A stretch of 64,000 nt of DNA from Acidobacteriota bacterium (GCA_013289855.1 JABCZD010000007.1:1-64000); one strand, 5' to 3'. Shown: positions 43,817 through 53,362, counted from the first letter of the stretch. The notes: generated from the sequence alone by a model not told the origin. Made by a program: numbers and translations.

Positions 43817-46714
43817 TCAGCGAAGCACGGGTACTTCGCTATCTACCGCTACGGAATCGTTCCGTTGCGGAGTTGCCGCATTCATCCGGTTGTCCACCAG
43901 CAGCCGCCGGTACTTGCTGCGTTCATCCAGCGCCATATCCACAAACTCAAAAGCCATATCTTCCGCGCGATAATCCCGCATCATCGCCGTAGCCAGGACG
44001 TTTCGCATTCCCAGCTGCAACCGCATGTGCACCGGCGTTCCCGGTGCCAGATGCCGGCTAATCGTAGCCACGCCTCCAGCCAGGCTCGCCGTCTTTATGT
44101 CCATCGAACAAGTTTCTTTCAGGTTCGTGCTGGTCGCCCGCACCGGCTTCCGCAGCCGAATGCGTGTGTGCCGCCGTTGCCGCACAAATTTCGAGTTCAC
44201 CGCAATATCCAGCGGCGCCAGCGCCATGTCGTCGCTGTCCATTCCGCTCTTGGGCAAGAATTCGCGATACCAGTCCGGCGCCAGCTTTTCCAGCGCCTGC
44301 AACGCCGCAATGCGCAACTCCTGCGCATGCGTCCAGCCAAAAACTTTTCGTCCCACCACGATGCGCTGCAGCAGCGAAATCGACTCCGGAGCCACCATCC
44401 TCCCCAGTGCCTCAATCGCTTTCACGCGCAGATACGCGCCGCCGCCCGTCGGCAAATCTCCATCCGCGATCGTGAGCAACCGGCTCAACGCCTCGCGATC
44501 CGCGGTCACGCCAATCTCGTCAATCACCAACGGAATCACCATGGGATCCACGTGATCGATCAACTCCAACAGAATGCGGCATCGCCCCGCCGCTCCTGAC
44601 GAAGAAATCTGCCGAATAATGCGATCCTGCGCCGTACGCCCAAAATCCTTCATACGCGTCGGCAAAAAAACCTGCACCGCTTGCGGGTCCAGCTTAGTCA
44701 GCAGTCCGGCCATCTCCACCGCTTCCGCCACCGGTCCGCCGCGCAGCGTGCTCCGCAAGTACTGCAAACCCTCTTCGCCCATGTCGTGCGCCAAATTCGA
44801 AACGTGCTCCGAATCATCCCGCAGCGCGCAGCGATTGAAGCGCGACGCCAGTTGCTCGATGGCCGACTGCGGCAAGAGTTTCAGCACGCTCGTCAAACCC
44901 GCCGCCGCCTGCCGCGCACGCAGCGCTTCGTCCACAAATTCGGGCACGCGTTCTTCAATCCCCATCTTCGCGCGCAAACTTCGTCCGATTCCCGGCCGCT
45001 GCGCTTCCACTCCCACCAGCAAATCCAGCGCCTGCTCCATCGCCGGATAACACCGGCTGGTCGCCGCTTCCTGGCTCAAGCGCACAAACGCCGCGCTCAC
45101 CAGTCCCTGCAAATCAGCATCCTGCTCCAGGTTCAGCCGCAGCCCCAGGTGCCGCAGCGCTTCGCTCAATAGCTTCGGGTCCGCCTTGGCGTACAAATCC
45201 GCCATCTCCGAAAGCCCTACCGCCGTCTTCTTCCGCGCGTCGGAGTCTTCGCTATCCGCGCACGCCGCATAGTTCTGCAGAATGCTGATCGCTTCCGCCA
45301 CGTTCCCCTGCGCGATCAAATCCCCCACGTAAGACTGCACATTGCGCGGCGGAATGCACCACGCCTCGCCAGACAACAACACTTCCCGCTTCCCGCTATC
45401 CGGCACCGCCGCCCAGAATTGCCGGTCCAGAATTTCGCGGTGCGACTCCACCATGATTCCCGCGTCGCTCATCTTGTCTTCGTGCGCGCCAAGAATCTTC
45501 CGCAAATTTTCAATTTCCGAGTTCATGCGGTCCAGCATCTGCCGCACCGCGTTGACCTTCACCTCGCCCTGCTCAAAACGCTCCAGCGCAAACCGAATCG
45601 CCAGGTGCTCCGCCAATTGCACCAGCACCGATTCGTCCGGCTTGCCCACCGGCGCCTGCGCCGCCAAACCCGCAATCGCCTGCTTCAGCTTGTCCTGCGC
45701 GCGTCCCGGCAACTCCGCCATTTGCGCCTGAAACTCACCGGCCGCAGCCAAGCCACCTCCACTCGCACCCATCTGTCCAAAGCTCGTCAGCGCACCCAGG
45801 ATGCTGTAAAGCTCGTCTTCGTTCGGCTCGCCCGTGCGCAGCCGCATCATCATCGAAGAACTCGGCGCGATGAACTCGCCGGAGCCTACCGCCTCCAGCG
45901 GTCCACTGTCATAAGCGCTGCCCGTTCCACTGCCGGATCCGCCACCACTCCCGTTTCCGTTGCCTCCGTTCCCGTTGCCCCCATGGGTATTGCCGCCCGT
46001 ATTGGCTCCGTTGCCATCACCGCCGCCAGCCTGCGAACTCCCGGCGATCTGCGCTGTACCATACCCCGATCCACCATTGCCATTCCCCGGCCCGCCGTTA
46101 CCATTCCCACGCGAACCATCTCCCGCTTCACTTCCACTCCGCGAACCCTGCGCCGCCGCAATCAACTCCAGCAATTTTTGCGGATCGTTCAGCCACTTCG
46201 TGAAATCCTCTTTCTTATCGCCCATCGCCGCGGCCGCCAGTTGCGCCGCCACGCTGGCATCCTTCAATCGCGCATCCGTGGCCACGAAACAAACTTCGTT
46301 GATGCGTATGCCCCTCGCGTTAGCAAGCGCCGCCTTCAACTGCAACGCCAACTCCGACGGCTTGGCTTTTCCAGTAGGAAACGCGTGCGCGAAATGTACC
46401 AGCTCATCCTGCGTCACGGACGGAAAGAACTGCACGCTGGCCAGTCCCGCCGCCGACAGTAGCGACGCAAACTGTTTCTCCGCTGGCGCCCCTTCTAGGG
46501 GCACGCCATCCAGCAGCAGCTGCGAGCCCGTCGCCCCCAGCAACAATCCCGTTTCACTGCCCGGAGGAATCGCCGCGTGCAGCTCTTCCCACGCCGTATC
46601 CAGCTGTTCCATGGTTCGCGCGTGGTCGTAGCCATACAGGCGGGCAAACTTCAGCAGAATGTTCAGGCTGCGAACGAAAGCTCGTCCAGATGTGCTTTTG
46701 GGATCCGGTTTCAT
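43817..46714 (-). CDS. Helical-repeat protein with Gly-rich linker and degenerate PilZ-like C-terminus (paralogue B)
   Basis: 965 residues from ATG 46714. Residues 1-180: an unrecognised domain beginning RAFVRSLNILLKFARLYGYDHART, with LLLDGVPL in the middle. About 190-265: Gly/Ser/Asn-rich low complexity. About 280-860: helical, with HEAT-like pairs such as LRVKAIEALGRMVAPESISLLQRIV. C-terminal 100: QRRHTRIRLRKPV, then MDIKTASLAGGVA and MAFEFVDMALDERSKYRRLL, resembling PilZ (RxxxR present; the D/NxSxxG motif has Thr instead of Asp/Asn). No signal peptide or membrane segment, so cytoplasmic. Clear paralogue of the next gene upstream, 46936-50139. Possible role: c-di-GMP-linked or structural scaffold; not established. 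Confidence 0.75.
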   Translation of the reverse strand: MKPDPKSTSGRAFVRSLNILLKFARLYGYDHARTMEQLDTAWEELHAAIPPGSETGLLLGATGSQLLLDGVPLEGAPAEKQFASLLSAAGLASVQFFPSVTQDELVHFAHAFPTGKAKPSELALQLKAALANARGIRINEVCFVATDARLKDASVAAQLAAAAMGDKKEDFTKWLNDPQKLLELIAAAQGSRSGSEAGDGSRGNGNGGPGNGNGGSGYGTAQIAGSSQAGGGDGNGANTGGNTHGGNGNGGNGNGSGGGSGSGTGSAYDSGPLEAVGSGEFIAPSSSMMMRLRTGEPNEDELYSILGALTSFGQMGASGGGLAAAGEFQAQMAELPGRAQDKLKQAIAGLAAQAPVGKPDESVLVQLAEHLAIRFALERFEQGEVKVNAVRQMLDRMNSEIENLRKILGAHEDKMSDAGIMVESHREILDRQFWAAVPDSGKREVLLSGEAWCIPPRNVQSYVGDLIAQGNVAEAISILQNYAACADSEDSDARKKTAVGLSEMADLYAKADPKLLSEALRHLGLRLNLEQDADLQGLVSAAFVRLSQEAATSRCYPAMEQALDLLVGVEAQRPGIGRSLRAKMGIEERVPEFVDEALRARQAAAGLTSVLKLLPQSAIEQLASRFNRCALRDDSEHVSNLAHDMGEEGLQYLRSTLRGGPVAEAVEMAGLLTKLDPQAVQVFLPTRMKDFGRTAQDRIIRQISSSGAAGRCRILLELIDHVDPMVIPLVIDEIGVTADREALSRLLTIADGDLPTGGGAYLRVKAIEALGRMVAPESISLLQRIVVGRKVFGWTHAQELRIAALQALEKLAPDWYREFLPKSGMDSDDMALAPLDIAVNSKFVRQRRHTRIRLRKPVRATSTNLKETCSMDIKTASLAGGVATISRHLAPGTPVHMRLQLGMRNVLATAMMRDYRAEDMAFEFVDMALDERSKYRRLLVDNRMNAATPQRNDSVAVDSEVPVLR

Positions 46715-46935
46715 GTCACGAGTTGGAGGCTGTCCCGCAATAGGACTCCCTGCCTAGTACGGTAGGATTCCCGCTCGTTTGGGGCAATGGTACAACCGTT
46801 CTATGTGCCCCGCTCGTCACGCCACCATTGGGGCAAGTCGCCATCCTGCTCGAAAGTACGGGTTTTATATGGGAAGTACAGGTAACAGCGCCGCCAACAT
46901 GCGCCGGTCATCTCGAGTTTCGCGTTACTTCTGAA

Positions 46936-49900
46936 CTAGTGTTTGTGCAGCGTAATCCGGCCACGCCGCCGCGCGCGATTCGTCACCGCCGCCACCACAG
47001 GTATCCCTCCGAGTTCCAGTAGCATCCTGCGCAATCTTGCGCGGTCATCCAGATCCATGTCCACAAACTCAAACGCCATCGCCTGCGGCCGCGCTCCTCG
47101 TACAATCGCCTGCGCCTTGATCGCCCGCACGCCCTGCGAAAGTTTCAACGTCAACAATGACCCCGGCGCCAAATGGCGTTCCCCGGAACCGATTCCCCCG
47201 CCAAGATTAAGTTCCGGAATCGAAAGCTTGAAGTTTTCCCGCAAATTCGTCGTCATCGCGATCATGTTCCGCGAAAGCTTCAGCCGCGCGTACCGCCGGT
47301 GACGAATTACCGAGGACGTCACCTCCGGATCAAGCGGCTCCAAAGACAGATCCTTGCGTTCCAGCCCGCTGGCGGAAAGCTTTTCCAGCGCCATCGTTGG
47401 ATCGATGCGCGTCAGCGCTTGCGCCGCGGCAATCCGCATTTCGCTGGGATACGTCCATCGCCATACCTGCCGCGCATCCATAATCTTTTGCAGCACTTCC
47501 GTCGCTGCTGCCGCGCGCAATCTTCCCAGCGATTCGAGGGCCTTCAGCCTCACATACGGGGGCGTCGCATCCAGCTCCGCCAGTTCCACCAGCTTCGGTA
47601 TCACTTCGTGCTGCCCGCTCATGCCCATTTCGTCAATCGCCAGCGGGCGAATCATCACGTCCAGCGAATCATAGAGCGTCGCCAGCAATCGCGCGCGATG
47701 CGGCGCCGGCGCCGAGGAAAGCTGCCGCACCGTGCGGTCGTGCGCCGAGCGCGGCCACTGTGTCAACCGTATCGGAAGAATCTTCTCCACGCTGTCCGGG
47801 TCAATCTGACTCAGCAACCCCACCGATTCCGCGGCCTCCGCGGCCGGAGCGGTCTGCAGCATCTCCACCAGATTTTGTACCGCCTCGGAACCCAGTCCCT
47901 CCACAATGCGCCCCAGCAACTCGCAATCTTCGCGGAAGCCGCAATGCCCGAACCGGTTGGTCACGTAATGCAGCGTCGCCAGCGGCATCAAATTCAAAAT
48001 ATCCGTCATGCCATCCGCGATGTGTCCGCTGCGCAACGCTTCTTCGATAAACTCCGGCAGCCGCTCTTCCGCTCCAATGCGCGGGCGCAAGCTTTGCGTC
48101 GAGCCCGGCCGCTGCGCTTCGATGCTGTCGAGTGACGCCAGCGCCTGCTGCATCGCCGGATAGCAGCGCTTTGACGCCGCCTCCTGGCTCAAGCGCACGA
48201 ACGCCGCGCTCACCAGCGTTTGTACTTCCGGCTCGCGCTCGATCGCCAGCTGATTTCCCAGCCGCCGGATCGCTTCCATCAACGCGCTGCCGTCGCCGCT
48301 GCCATACAATTCCGCCAAATCCGATAGTCCAATCGCCGTCGTGCGCCGCGCGTCTGCCGCGTCCAGCCCCACGCACGCCGCGTACTTCATCAACACTTCG
48401 TTTACCGTTTTCAGTTCCCCGCGCCGCAACATATCCTCGAGAAACACCCGCACGTTCCGCGGCGGCACGCACCATGCCTCATCCGACGTCAGCACTTCCT
48501 TCTTGTTCTCTTCCGGAACCTGTTCCCAGAACTCCTGATCCAGCAGCTCCGTATAGCTCTGCACTTGTAAGCCAGCGTTCGCCATCAACTGCTCTTGCGT
48601 GCTCAAAATCTTCCGCAGTCCTTCGATCTCCGTGTTCATGCGGTCCAGCATCTGCTTCACCGCGTTCACGCGCAGCTCGCCTCGTTCGTAACTGTCCAGC
48701 GCAAAGCGAATCGCCACGTGCTCCGCCAGCTTCAGCAGCATCGGTTGATCCGGCTTCTGGTCCGGAGCCTGCGCCGCCAGCCCCGCCAGCGCCTGTTGCA
48801 GCGTGTACTGCGTCCGCACCGGCATCGTGCTCAGCCGCGATTGAAACATCTGCGCGTCCATGCGCGGCTCGGCGGAATCTTTTCGTGATTTTCCCAGTTG
48901 CGCAAATAGTCCTAGCACGGACCGAATACTTTCCTCCTCCACCAGATACGAGCCTGCGGGCGCAGCGTCTCCGCCTAGCCCACCAGTCAATCCTGGAGGT
49001 GTAAGCCCTCGAATTTGGGCGGACGCCGCAAGCCACCTTCCGGTGATCCCGCCACCCGCGCCGGCTCCTCCCCCGCCTCCAACTCCCGAGCCGCCGCCAA
49101 TTCCGGAACCATCGCCGCCAACACCCGAACCACCACCACCGACCCCCGAACCACCGCCTCCAAATCCTGAACCGCCTGCTCCAACTCCCGAACCACCCGA
49201 TCCGCCCCCAACGCCGGAACCAGAACCCGAGCCTGAACCCGAGCCAGGGCCGGATCCAGTTCCCGAGCCCGTTCCGCTTCCTCCCGAGCCCGATCCAGAT
49301 CCTGTTCCGGAGCCCCCTCCGATTCCCAGGCCTCCGCCCAATCCCGGACCAAGTCCGCCAGTCGATCCTCCGCCCGGACGCGCCTCCCACAAATTCGCAG
49401 CGCCCGCACTGCCGTCTCCACCGCTGGCGCGGGTCGCGCCGTCACCGCTACCCCCACTTCCGCCACTCCCCGTGCCGCCGCCACCGCTTCCTCCGCCACC
49501 GAATCCTGGGCCACCGCTCCCGCCAGACCCGAGTCCCCCAAAGCCGCCCGGTCCTCCCGCGCCGCCGCGCGAACTCTCTGCCGCCAAGATCATCTGCAAC
49601 ATCTTGTTCGGGTCTTCTAAAAAATCGCGAAACTTATCGCCTTGCGCGCCCAGCGTTTTGGCCACCAATTGCGTGGCGATCTTGATGCCCGCCGTCGAAG
49701 AGTCTTCCGCCACGTAGCGGATCTCATTCACCTTAATACTCGTCTCGCCCGCCAGCGCCGATTTCAACTGGTCCGCCAGCGACGCCGGCTTGGCATTCCC
49801 GCTTGGAAACGCCCGCACAAAACGCGCAAATTGCGGCTGCGTCAATAGTGGTGAAAAGTGAATACTGGCAATACCGGACGTAATCAGCAGTTGCGCAAAA

Positions 49901-50139
49901 CTTCGTTCTCCCGCCGCCGTTCCCAGCGGAACTCCATCCAGCAAAATCTGGTTTCCCGATGCTCCCAGCAACACTCCGCCGCCGCCGCTGTGATCCAGCG
50001 CTTCGCGTAACTCTTTCCAGGTGATTTCAAATTGTGAAGCGGTTCGCGCGTGCCCAAATTCGTACAGGCGTGCGAATTTCAGCAGAATATTTAAGCTGCG
50101 AACGAACGTCCGCGCTCCACCACGTGTGTCGGCGCTCAT
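46936..50139 (-). CDS. Helical-repeat protein with Gly-rich linker and degenerate PilZ-like C-terminus (paralogue A)
   Basis: 1067 residues from ATG 50139, same plan as the gene at 43817-46714. The N-terminal domain RTFVRSLNILLKFARLYEFGHART aligns with it directly; the Gly-rich linker (about residues 195-375) is longer and repeats GSGSGSG and GVGGGGSG. The helical body includes YVRLKALESLGRLRAAAATEVLQKIM, a HEAT-like pair, and the C-terminus RHRRYARLKLSRN with PELNLGGG and MAFEFVDMDLDDRARLRRML is PilZ-like but further decayed (Ser of the motif is Asn). It precedes its paralogue by 221 bases on the same strand, so the two probably share a transcript and may form a hetero-complex. Confidence 0.75.
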   Translation of the reverse strand: MSADTRGGARTFVRSLNILLKFARLYEFGHARTASQFEITWKELREALDHSGGGGVLLGASGNQILLDGVPLGTAAGERSFAQLLITSGIASIHFSPLLTQPQFARFVRAFPSGNAKPASLADQLKSALAGETSIKVNEIRYVAEDSSTAGIKIATQLVAKTLGAQGDKFRDFLEDPNKMLQMILAAESSRGGAGGPGGFGGLGSGGSGGPGFGGGGSGGGGTGSGGSGGSGDGATRASGGDGSAGAANLWEARPGGGSTGGLGPGLGGGLGIGGGSGTGSGSGSGGSGTGSGTGSGPGSGSGSGSGSGVGGGSGGSGVGAGGSGFGGGGSGVGGGGSGVGGDGSGIGGGSGVGGGGGAGAGGGITGRWLAASAQIRGLTPPGLTGGLGGDAAPAGSYLVEEESIRSVLGLFAQLGKSRKDSAEPRMDAQMFQSRLSTMPVRTQYTLQQALAGLAAQAPDQKPDQPMLLKLAEHVAIRFALDSYERGELRVNAVKQMLDRMNTEIEGLRKILSTQEQLMANAGLQVQSYTELLDQEFWEQVPEENKKEVLTSDEAWCVPPRNVRVFLEDMLRRGELKTVNEVLMKYAACVGLDAADARRTTAIGLSDLAELYGSGDGSALMEAIRRLGNQLAIEREPEVQTLVSAAFVRLSQEAASKRCYPAMQQALASLDSIEAQRPGSTQSLRPRIGAEERLPEFIEEALRSGHIADGMTDILNLMPLATLHYVTNRFGHCGFREDCELLGRIVEGLGSEAVQNLVEMLQTAPAAEAAESVGLLSQIDPDSVEKILPIRLTQWPRSAHDRTVRQLSSAPAPHRARLLATLYDSLDVMIRPLAIDEMGMSGQHEVIPKLVELAELDATPPYVRLKALESLGRLRAAAATEVLQKIMDARQVWRWTYPSEMRIAAAQALTRIDPTMALEKLSASGLERKDLSLEPLDPEVTSSVIRHRRYARLKLSRNMIAMTTNLRENFKLSIPELNLGGGIGSGERHLAPGSLLTLKLSQGVRAIKAQAIVRGARPQAMAFEFVDMDLDDRARLRRMLLELGGIPVVAAVTNRARRRGRITLHKH
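49010..49560 (-). repeat. Gly-rich low-complexity segment in paralogue A
   Basis: Runs of GGC/GGA/TCC-type codons give GSGSGSG, GGGSGVGG and related phrases over about 180 residues. The opposite strand reads as a Pro/Glu-rich frame, which is a shadow. Such codon-level repeats are prone to length change. Confidence 0.8.
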
Positions 50140-50603
50140 ACGTTTTTAGGCGGCGAATTGCTGCCTTGCCCTCGTGTCCCCTAACAGTAGATTTGTTTGC
50201 CGCCAGAGACAAGGCCCGCGTCGCACCATGTCACCGTTAAGGTAACCGATTGCCCTTCCAGCCCTTCCTGTCCCTCCGTACCTGCCCCTTGCTTTGTGGC
50301 CTTGCCTGCGTGGCTTTAGCTTTGTGGCTCGTGGCTAGCTGTGGGTGGGTCGCGGCTAGTTTTCTGGTTCAGACTAGTTTTGTGGCTCCGGATAGCTTTG
50401 TGCCTCAGCATAGCTTTGTGGGTCGTGGCTTTAGCCACGACATAATCACCGCATTCTCAGAGCGGCTTTAGCCGCTGAAGTGCAGCCTCCACCTCCTAGG
50501 CCCATCCCCACTACGGATGCCCTTATTCGACACATCCTCTCCCGCCGTCGTTGCCCTGCCCGCCCGGCAGCCTTAGAATGCTTATAGTTCCTGGAATAAT
50601 TTT
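50140..50603. other. Intergenic region with degenerate minisatellite and palindromes
   Basis: No gene is convincing here. From about 50291 to 50441 a unit of roughly 18-21 bases, close to CTTTGTGGCTCGTGGCTAG, repeats about seven times with changes, each unit ending in TAG. The last unit ends in the palindrome GTCGTGGCTTTAGCCACGAC (50422-50441), and AGCGGCTTTAGCCGCT follows at 50461-50476. The palindromes belong to the REP-like family seen elsewhere in the window. Confidence 0.7.
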
Positions 50604-51296
50604 GTGCCGGATCAGCCTACCTCCGACCGCTTCAAGCCAGACATGCCGCGTATCCCAGGCGTGTCGGGTGGTCCACCGTTCCGCGCCTCGGGGTATAAGC
50701 CGAACCTGGCGTCTGTTAGCGCTTTAGTTACCATCCTGCTCTTCGTCGCCGTCGCCGCTCACTTCGCCATCCGCCCCAAGCGCGCGGACTTACTCCCCGC
50801 TTCGCCTCCGCCGCAACTCCAGGTTCCGCTTCCCGCTCCCGACCCCACCGCCGCGTACCCGCACGCCACCGAAGCTCAGCCGATTATCGCCACCGTCGCG
50901 GAAATGAGCGCACCGTGGTCCTCTAAAGATTTCTTCCTGGAAGATCCCGCGACCGGAGAGAATCTTCCAGCTTTGCTGGTGCGTCTGCCCACCGGCTCCG
51001 CCTCTCAACCCGCCGCCTACTGGGCGCTCATCATGCGCACCGCTTACGGCAGTTGCCACCTTGAATACATCGCCGATCTCGACAAGCTGCGCCGCGACTA
51101 CGGATTTCATACCGCCAAGCACGCCATGATCGGCGATCCTTGCAGCCACACCGTCTTCGATCCAGAAAAAATGACCATGCTCCCCGGCAACATCTGGGTC
51201 CGCGGCGCCATCGTCCAAGGCGCCGACGTCCGCCCGCCCCTCGGCATCGAACTCCAAATCAAAAACCAAAACATCCTAGCCATCCGCCACGAATAA
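50604..51296 (+). CDS. Single-pass membrane protein of unknown function
   Basis: 230 residues from GTG 50604. A soluble N-terminus of about 33 residues leads to one membrane segment (SVSALVTILLFVAVAAHFAI), then a Pro/Ala-rich linker and a periplasmic-side domain of about 140 residues. This domain contains PALLVRLPTGSA, YGSCHLEYIADLDKL and GDPCSHTVFDPEKM. The DPCSHTVFD phrase loosely recalls the second half of a Rieske site, but the first CxH motif is absent, so I do not call it one. I do not recognise the family. A terminator-like hairpin follows at 51340. Confidence 0.6.
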   Translation: MPDQPTSDRFKPDMPRIPGVSGGPPFRASGYKPNLASVSALVTILLFVAVAAHFAIRPKRADLLPASPPPQLQVPLPAPDPTAAYPHATEAQPIIATVAEMSAPWSSKDFFLEDPATGENLPALLVRLPTGSASQPAAYWALIMRTAYGSCHLEYIADLDKLRRDYGFHTAKHAMIGDPCSHTVFDPEKMTMLPGNIWVRGAIVQGADVRPPLGIELQIKNQNILAIRHE

Positions 51297-51311
51297 TCCT
51301 CCATCTGTAGC

Positions 51312-51337
51312 GCAGGGCGCTTGCTTCTGAGCCCTGC
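51312..51337. repeat. REP-like palindrome after the membrane protein gene
   Basis: Arms GCAGGGC and GCCCTGC enclose 12 bases and are preceded by TGTAGC, the edge typical of the family described at 53363 and 58333. Confidence 0.6.
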
Positions 51338-51339
51338 TT

Positions 51340-51361
51340 GCCCCCGTGGGGGCGGTTTTTT
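51340..51361 (+). terminator. Intrinsic terminator
   Basis: GCCCCCGTGGGGGC forms a short GC hairpin (51340-51353) followed by GG and six T residues, 44 bases after the stop of the gene at 50604-51296. Confidence 0.7.
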
Positions 51362-51475
51362 CCGCGCCCATTCTGATCCGATCGCCTCCGTCGTCTTTCG
51401 CTCTCGTCGTCTTCCGCCTCTCGCCGCAATCCCAACTTGACAACCATCACCCCATGAAAGAATCTCTCTCAGACC

Positions 51476-52789
51476 ATGCCAAAAAAATTCTCATCATCCA
51501 TCTTGCGTCCCTCACGCCGTAATTTCCTGCAAGCCACCGCAGCAACCTCCGCGCTATTCCTCTCCAAACCGCAAATGTCCCCACCACAATCCACCAACGA
51601 ACCACTCCCCCCAGCCTTCGCAAGTCTCAAGCCCCTAGGCGATCGCGTCCACCCGATCCAACCTGACGAATTCCAAAGCCGCATGGCCCAAGCCCAGAAA
51701 AAAATGGCGGAAGCCCAACCGCCCTTCGACGCCCTATTCCTCGCCCCCGGCACCACCCTCTACTATTTCACCGGCATCCACTGGGGACTAAGCGAGCGCT
51801 TGCTAAGCCTGGTCATCCCAAAATCCGGCCAGCCAATTTTAGTAGTCCCCGCCTTCGAAGAAGGCCGCCTCCGTGAACGCCTAAAATTCCCCATAGAAAT
51901 TCGCGTCTGGCAAGAAGATCAAAGCCCCACAAAAATTGCCGCCTCTGCCCTAACCGATCGCGGAATTCGCACCGGACAAATCGGCGTAGAAGAAACCGCC
52001 GCCTTCACCTTCTTCGATCACTTCCGCCAAGCCGCCTCGGGCTTCACCTTCGTCTCCGCCGACCCCATCACCATCGCTTGCCGCTCCCACAAATCTCCCC
52101 ACGAACTGGAACTAATGCGCATCGCCTGCGACGCCACCTTCGACGTCTTCACCGCCGTCTTCGCCTCCCTAAAAGAAGGCCTCTCGCAAGACGACCTCGG
52201 CCATCTCGTCGAAGCCGGCTTCGCCAAAATGAATCTGCGCGGCGGCGCGCTAACCCTAATCGGCGAATCCGCCGCTTTACCTCACGGCACGCAAAAGCCC
52301 CGAAGCCTAAAACCCGGCGACGTAGTCCTAATCGATGGCGGCTGCGTAGTCGAGGGCTACGAGTCCGACGTCACCCGCACGGGCGTCCTCGGCTCTCCCA
52401 GCAAAAAAGTTCGAGAAGTTTTCGAAATTGTAAGACACGCGCAAAACGCCGCGTTAAGCGCCGCCCGCGCAGGAAAACTCTCCGGCTCCGTAGACGACGC
52501 CGCCCGCAAGGTAATCACCGACGCCGGCTACGGCCCCGACTACAAATTCTTCACCCACCGCCTGGGCCACGGCATCGGCCTCGACGGTCACGAACATCCT
52601 TACCTGGTCCGCGCCAGCACCACCGTCCTCGAACCCACCATGACCTTCTCCAACGAGCCCGGCATCTACATCCCCACCGAATTCGGCCTCCGCTGTGAAG
52701 ACGACATGGTCATCACCCCCAACGGCCCCGCCCAACTCCTAACCAAAGGCTTCCAAGCCTCTCTCGAAAAGCCTCTAGATTTCGTATAA
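51476..52789 (+). CDS. Tat-exported M24 aminopeptidase (Xaa-Pro type)
   Basis: 437 residues. The N-terminus PSRRNFLQATAATSALFL is a twin-arginine signal. A creatinase-like N-terminal domain (about 75-190) is followed by the pita-bread M24 catalytic domain: metal ligands in VLIDGGCVVEGYESDVTRTG (two Asp), HRLGHGIGLDGHE (His), NEPGIY (Glu) and CEDDMVI (Glu). Complete ligand set, so probably active. Members remove an N-terminal residue before proline, using two Mn, Zn or Co ions. The signal means it is folded in the cytosol with its metals and acts outside the inner membrane. The ribosome site before ATG 51476 is weak. The next gene follows after 10 bases with a strong site. Confidence 0.9.
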   Translation: MPKKFSSSILRPSRRNFLQATAATSALFLSKPQMSPPQSTNEPLPPAFASLKPLGDRVHPIQPDEFQSRMAQAQKKMAEAQPPFDALFLAPGTTLYYFTGIHWGLSERLLSLVIPKSGQPILVVPAFEEGRLRERLKFPIEIRVWQEDQSPTKIAASALTDRGIRTGQIGVEETAAFTFFDHFRQAASGFTFVSADPITIACRSHKSPHELELMRIACDATFDVFTAVFASLKEGLSQDDLGHLVEAGFAKMNLRGGALTLIGESAALPHGTQKPRSLKPGDVVLIDGGCVVEGYESDVTRTGVLGSPSKKVREVFEIVRHAQNAALSAARAGKLSGSVDDAARKVITDAGYGPDYKFFTHRLGHGIGLDGHEHPYLVRASTTVLEPTMTFSNEPGIYIPTEFGLRCEDDMVITPNGPAQLLTKGFQASLEKPLDFV

Positions 52790-52799
52790 GGAGATCGGC

Positions 52800-53303
52800 A
52801 TGCAAAATCTTCGGAATAAATACTCTTTTCGACTCGGTCGAAAGCTTTCTCTGATCCTTGCAGTGACGCTGTTACTTCCAGGTCTAGCGATCGCGCAGAC
52901 TACGCAAATACCTGACGCGGCCAAAACTCAACCTAAAGCGGCCGCCTATGCCGGCCTCGAAATGCTTACACCCGACGAAGGCACGGATTTTAGTGGTTAC
53001 CTGAGGTCGGTATACTTGGGCATCAAGCGCGAATGGTTTACCCAGATGCCATCCTCAGTCGAAAAAGGTGAGCAAGGAATCGTGCAAGTCGAATTTCGCG
53101 TGCAGCGGAACGGAAGCGTACCCGCAGACTTCGTGAAGTTAGCAAAAAGTTCTGGCAAAGACGATCTCGACAGGGCGGCCAGGGGCGCAGTTCAATCAGC
53201 CGCGTCGTTTAGCCCATTACCTGATAAATTCTCCCATCCGTTCATCGAACTCCGCATGACGTTCTTCTACAACATCGATCCTCGAAAAATTCAGCGACCC
53301 TAG
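52800..53303 (+). CDS. Secreted protein with TonB-like C-terminal domain
   Basis: 167 residues; AAGGAG before ATG 52800, ten bases after the M24 gene, so co-transcribed. The N-terminus (KLSLILAVTLLLPGLAIA, cut after AQ) is a signal peptide or anchor. The remaining 100 residues read YLRSVYLGIKREWFTQMPSS, GIVQVEFRVQRNGSVPADFV, DLDRAARGAVQSAASFSPLP and FIELRMTFFYNI, the strand-helix-strand plan of TonB C-terminal (PF13103/PF03544) domains. There is no long Pro-rich spanning segment, so it is not a full TonB; possibly a periplasmic partner or a TolA-like fragment. Function unproven. Confidence 0.75.
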   Translation: MQNLRNKYSFRLGRKLSLILAVTLLLPGLAIAQTTQIPDAAKTQPKAAAYAGLEMLTPDEGTDFSGYLRSVYLGIKREWFTQMPSSVEKGEQGIVQVEFRVQRNGSVPADFVKLAKSSGKDDLDRAARGAVQSAASFSPLPDKFSHPFIELRMTFFYNIDPRKIQRP

Positions 53304-53362
53304 AGTTTTTTTCTGAGTAGCTTCCAAGCCTCCCTCGAAAGACCTCCGGAAGTAGCGCGGTT

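Noticed and set aside
48132..49717. Pro/Glu-rich plus-strand frames opposite paralogue A
   Set aside because: They are the complement of the Gly-rich linker and the helical body, with no start site or family match.
50604..51296. A Rieske protein, because of the DPCSHTVFD phrase
   Set aside because: The first CxH ligand pair is absent and the spacing does not fit, so the resemblance is superficial.
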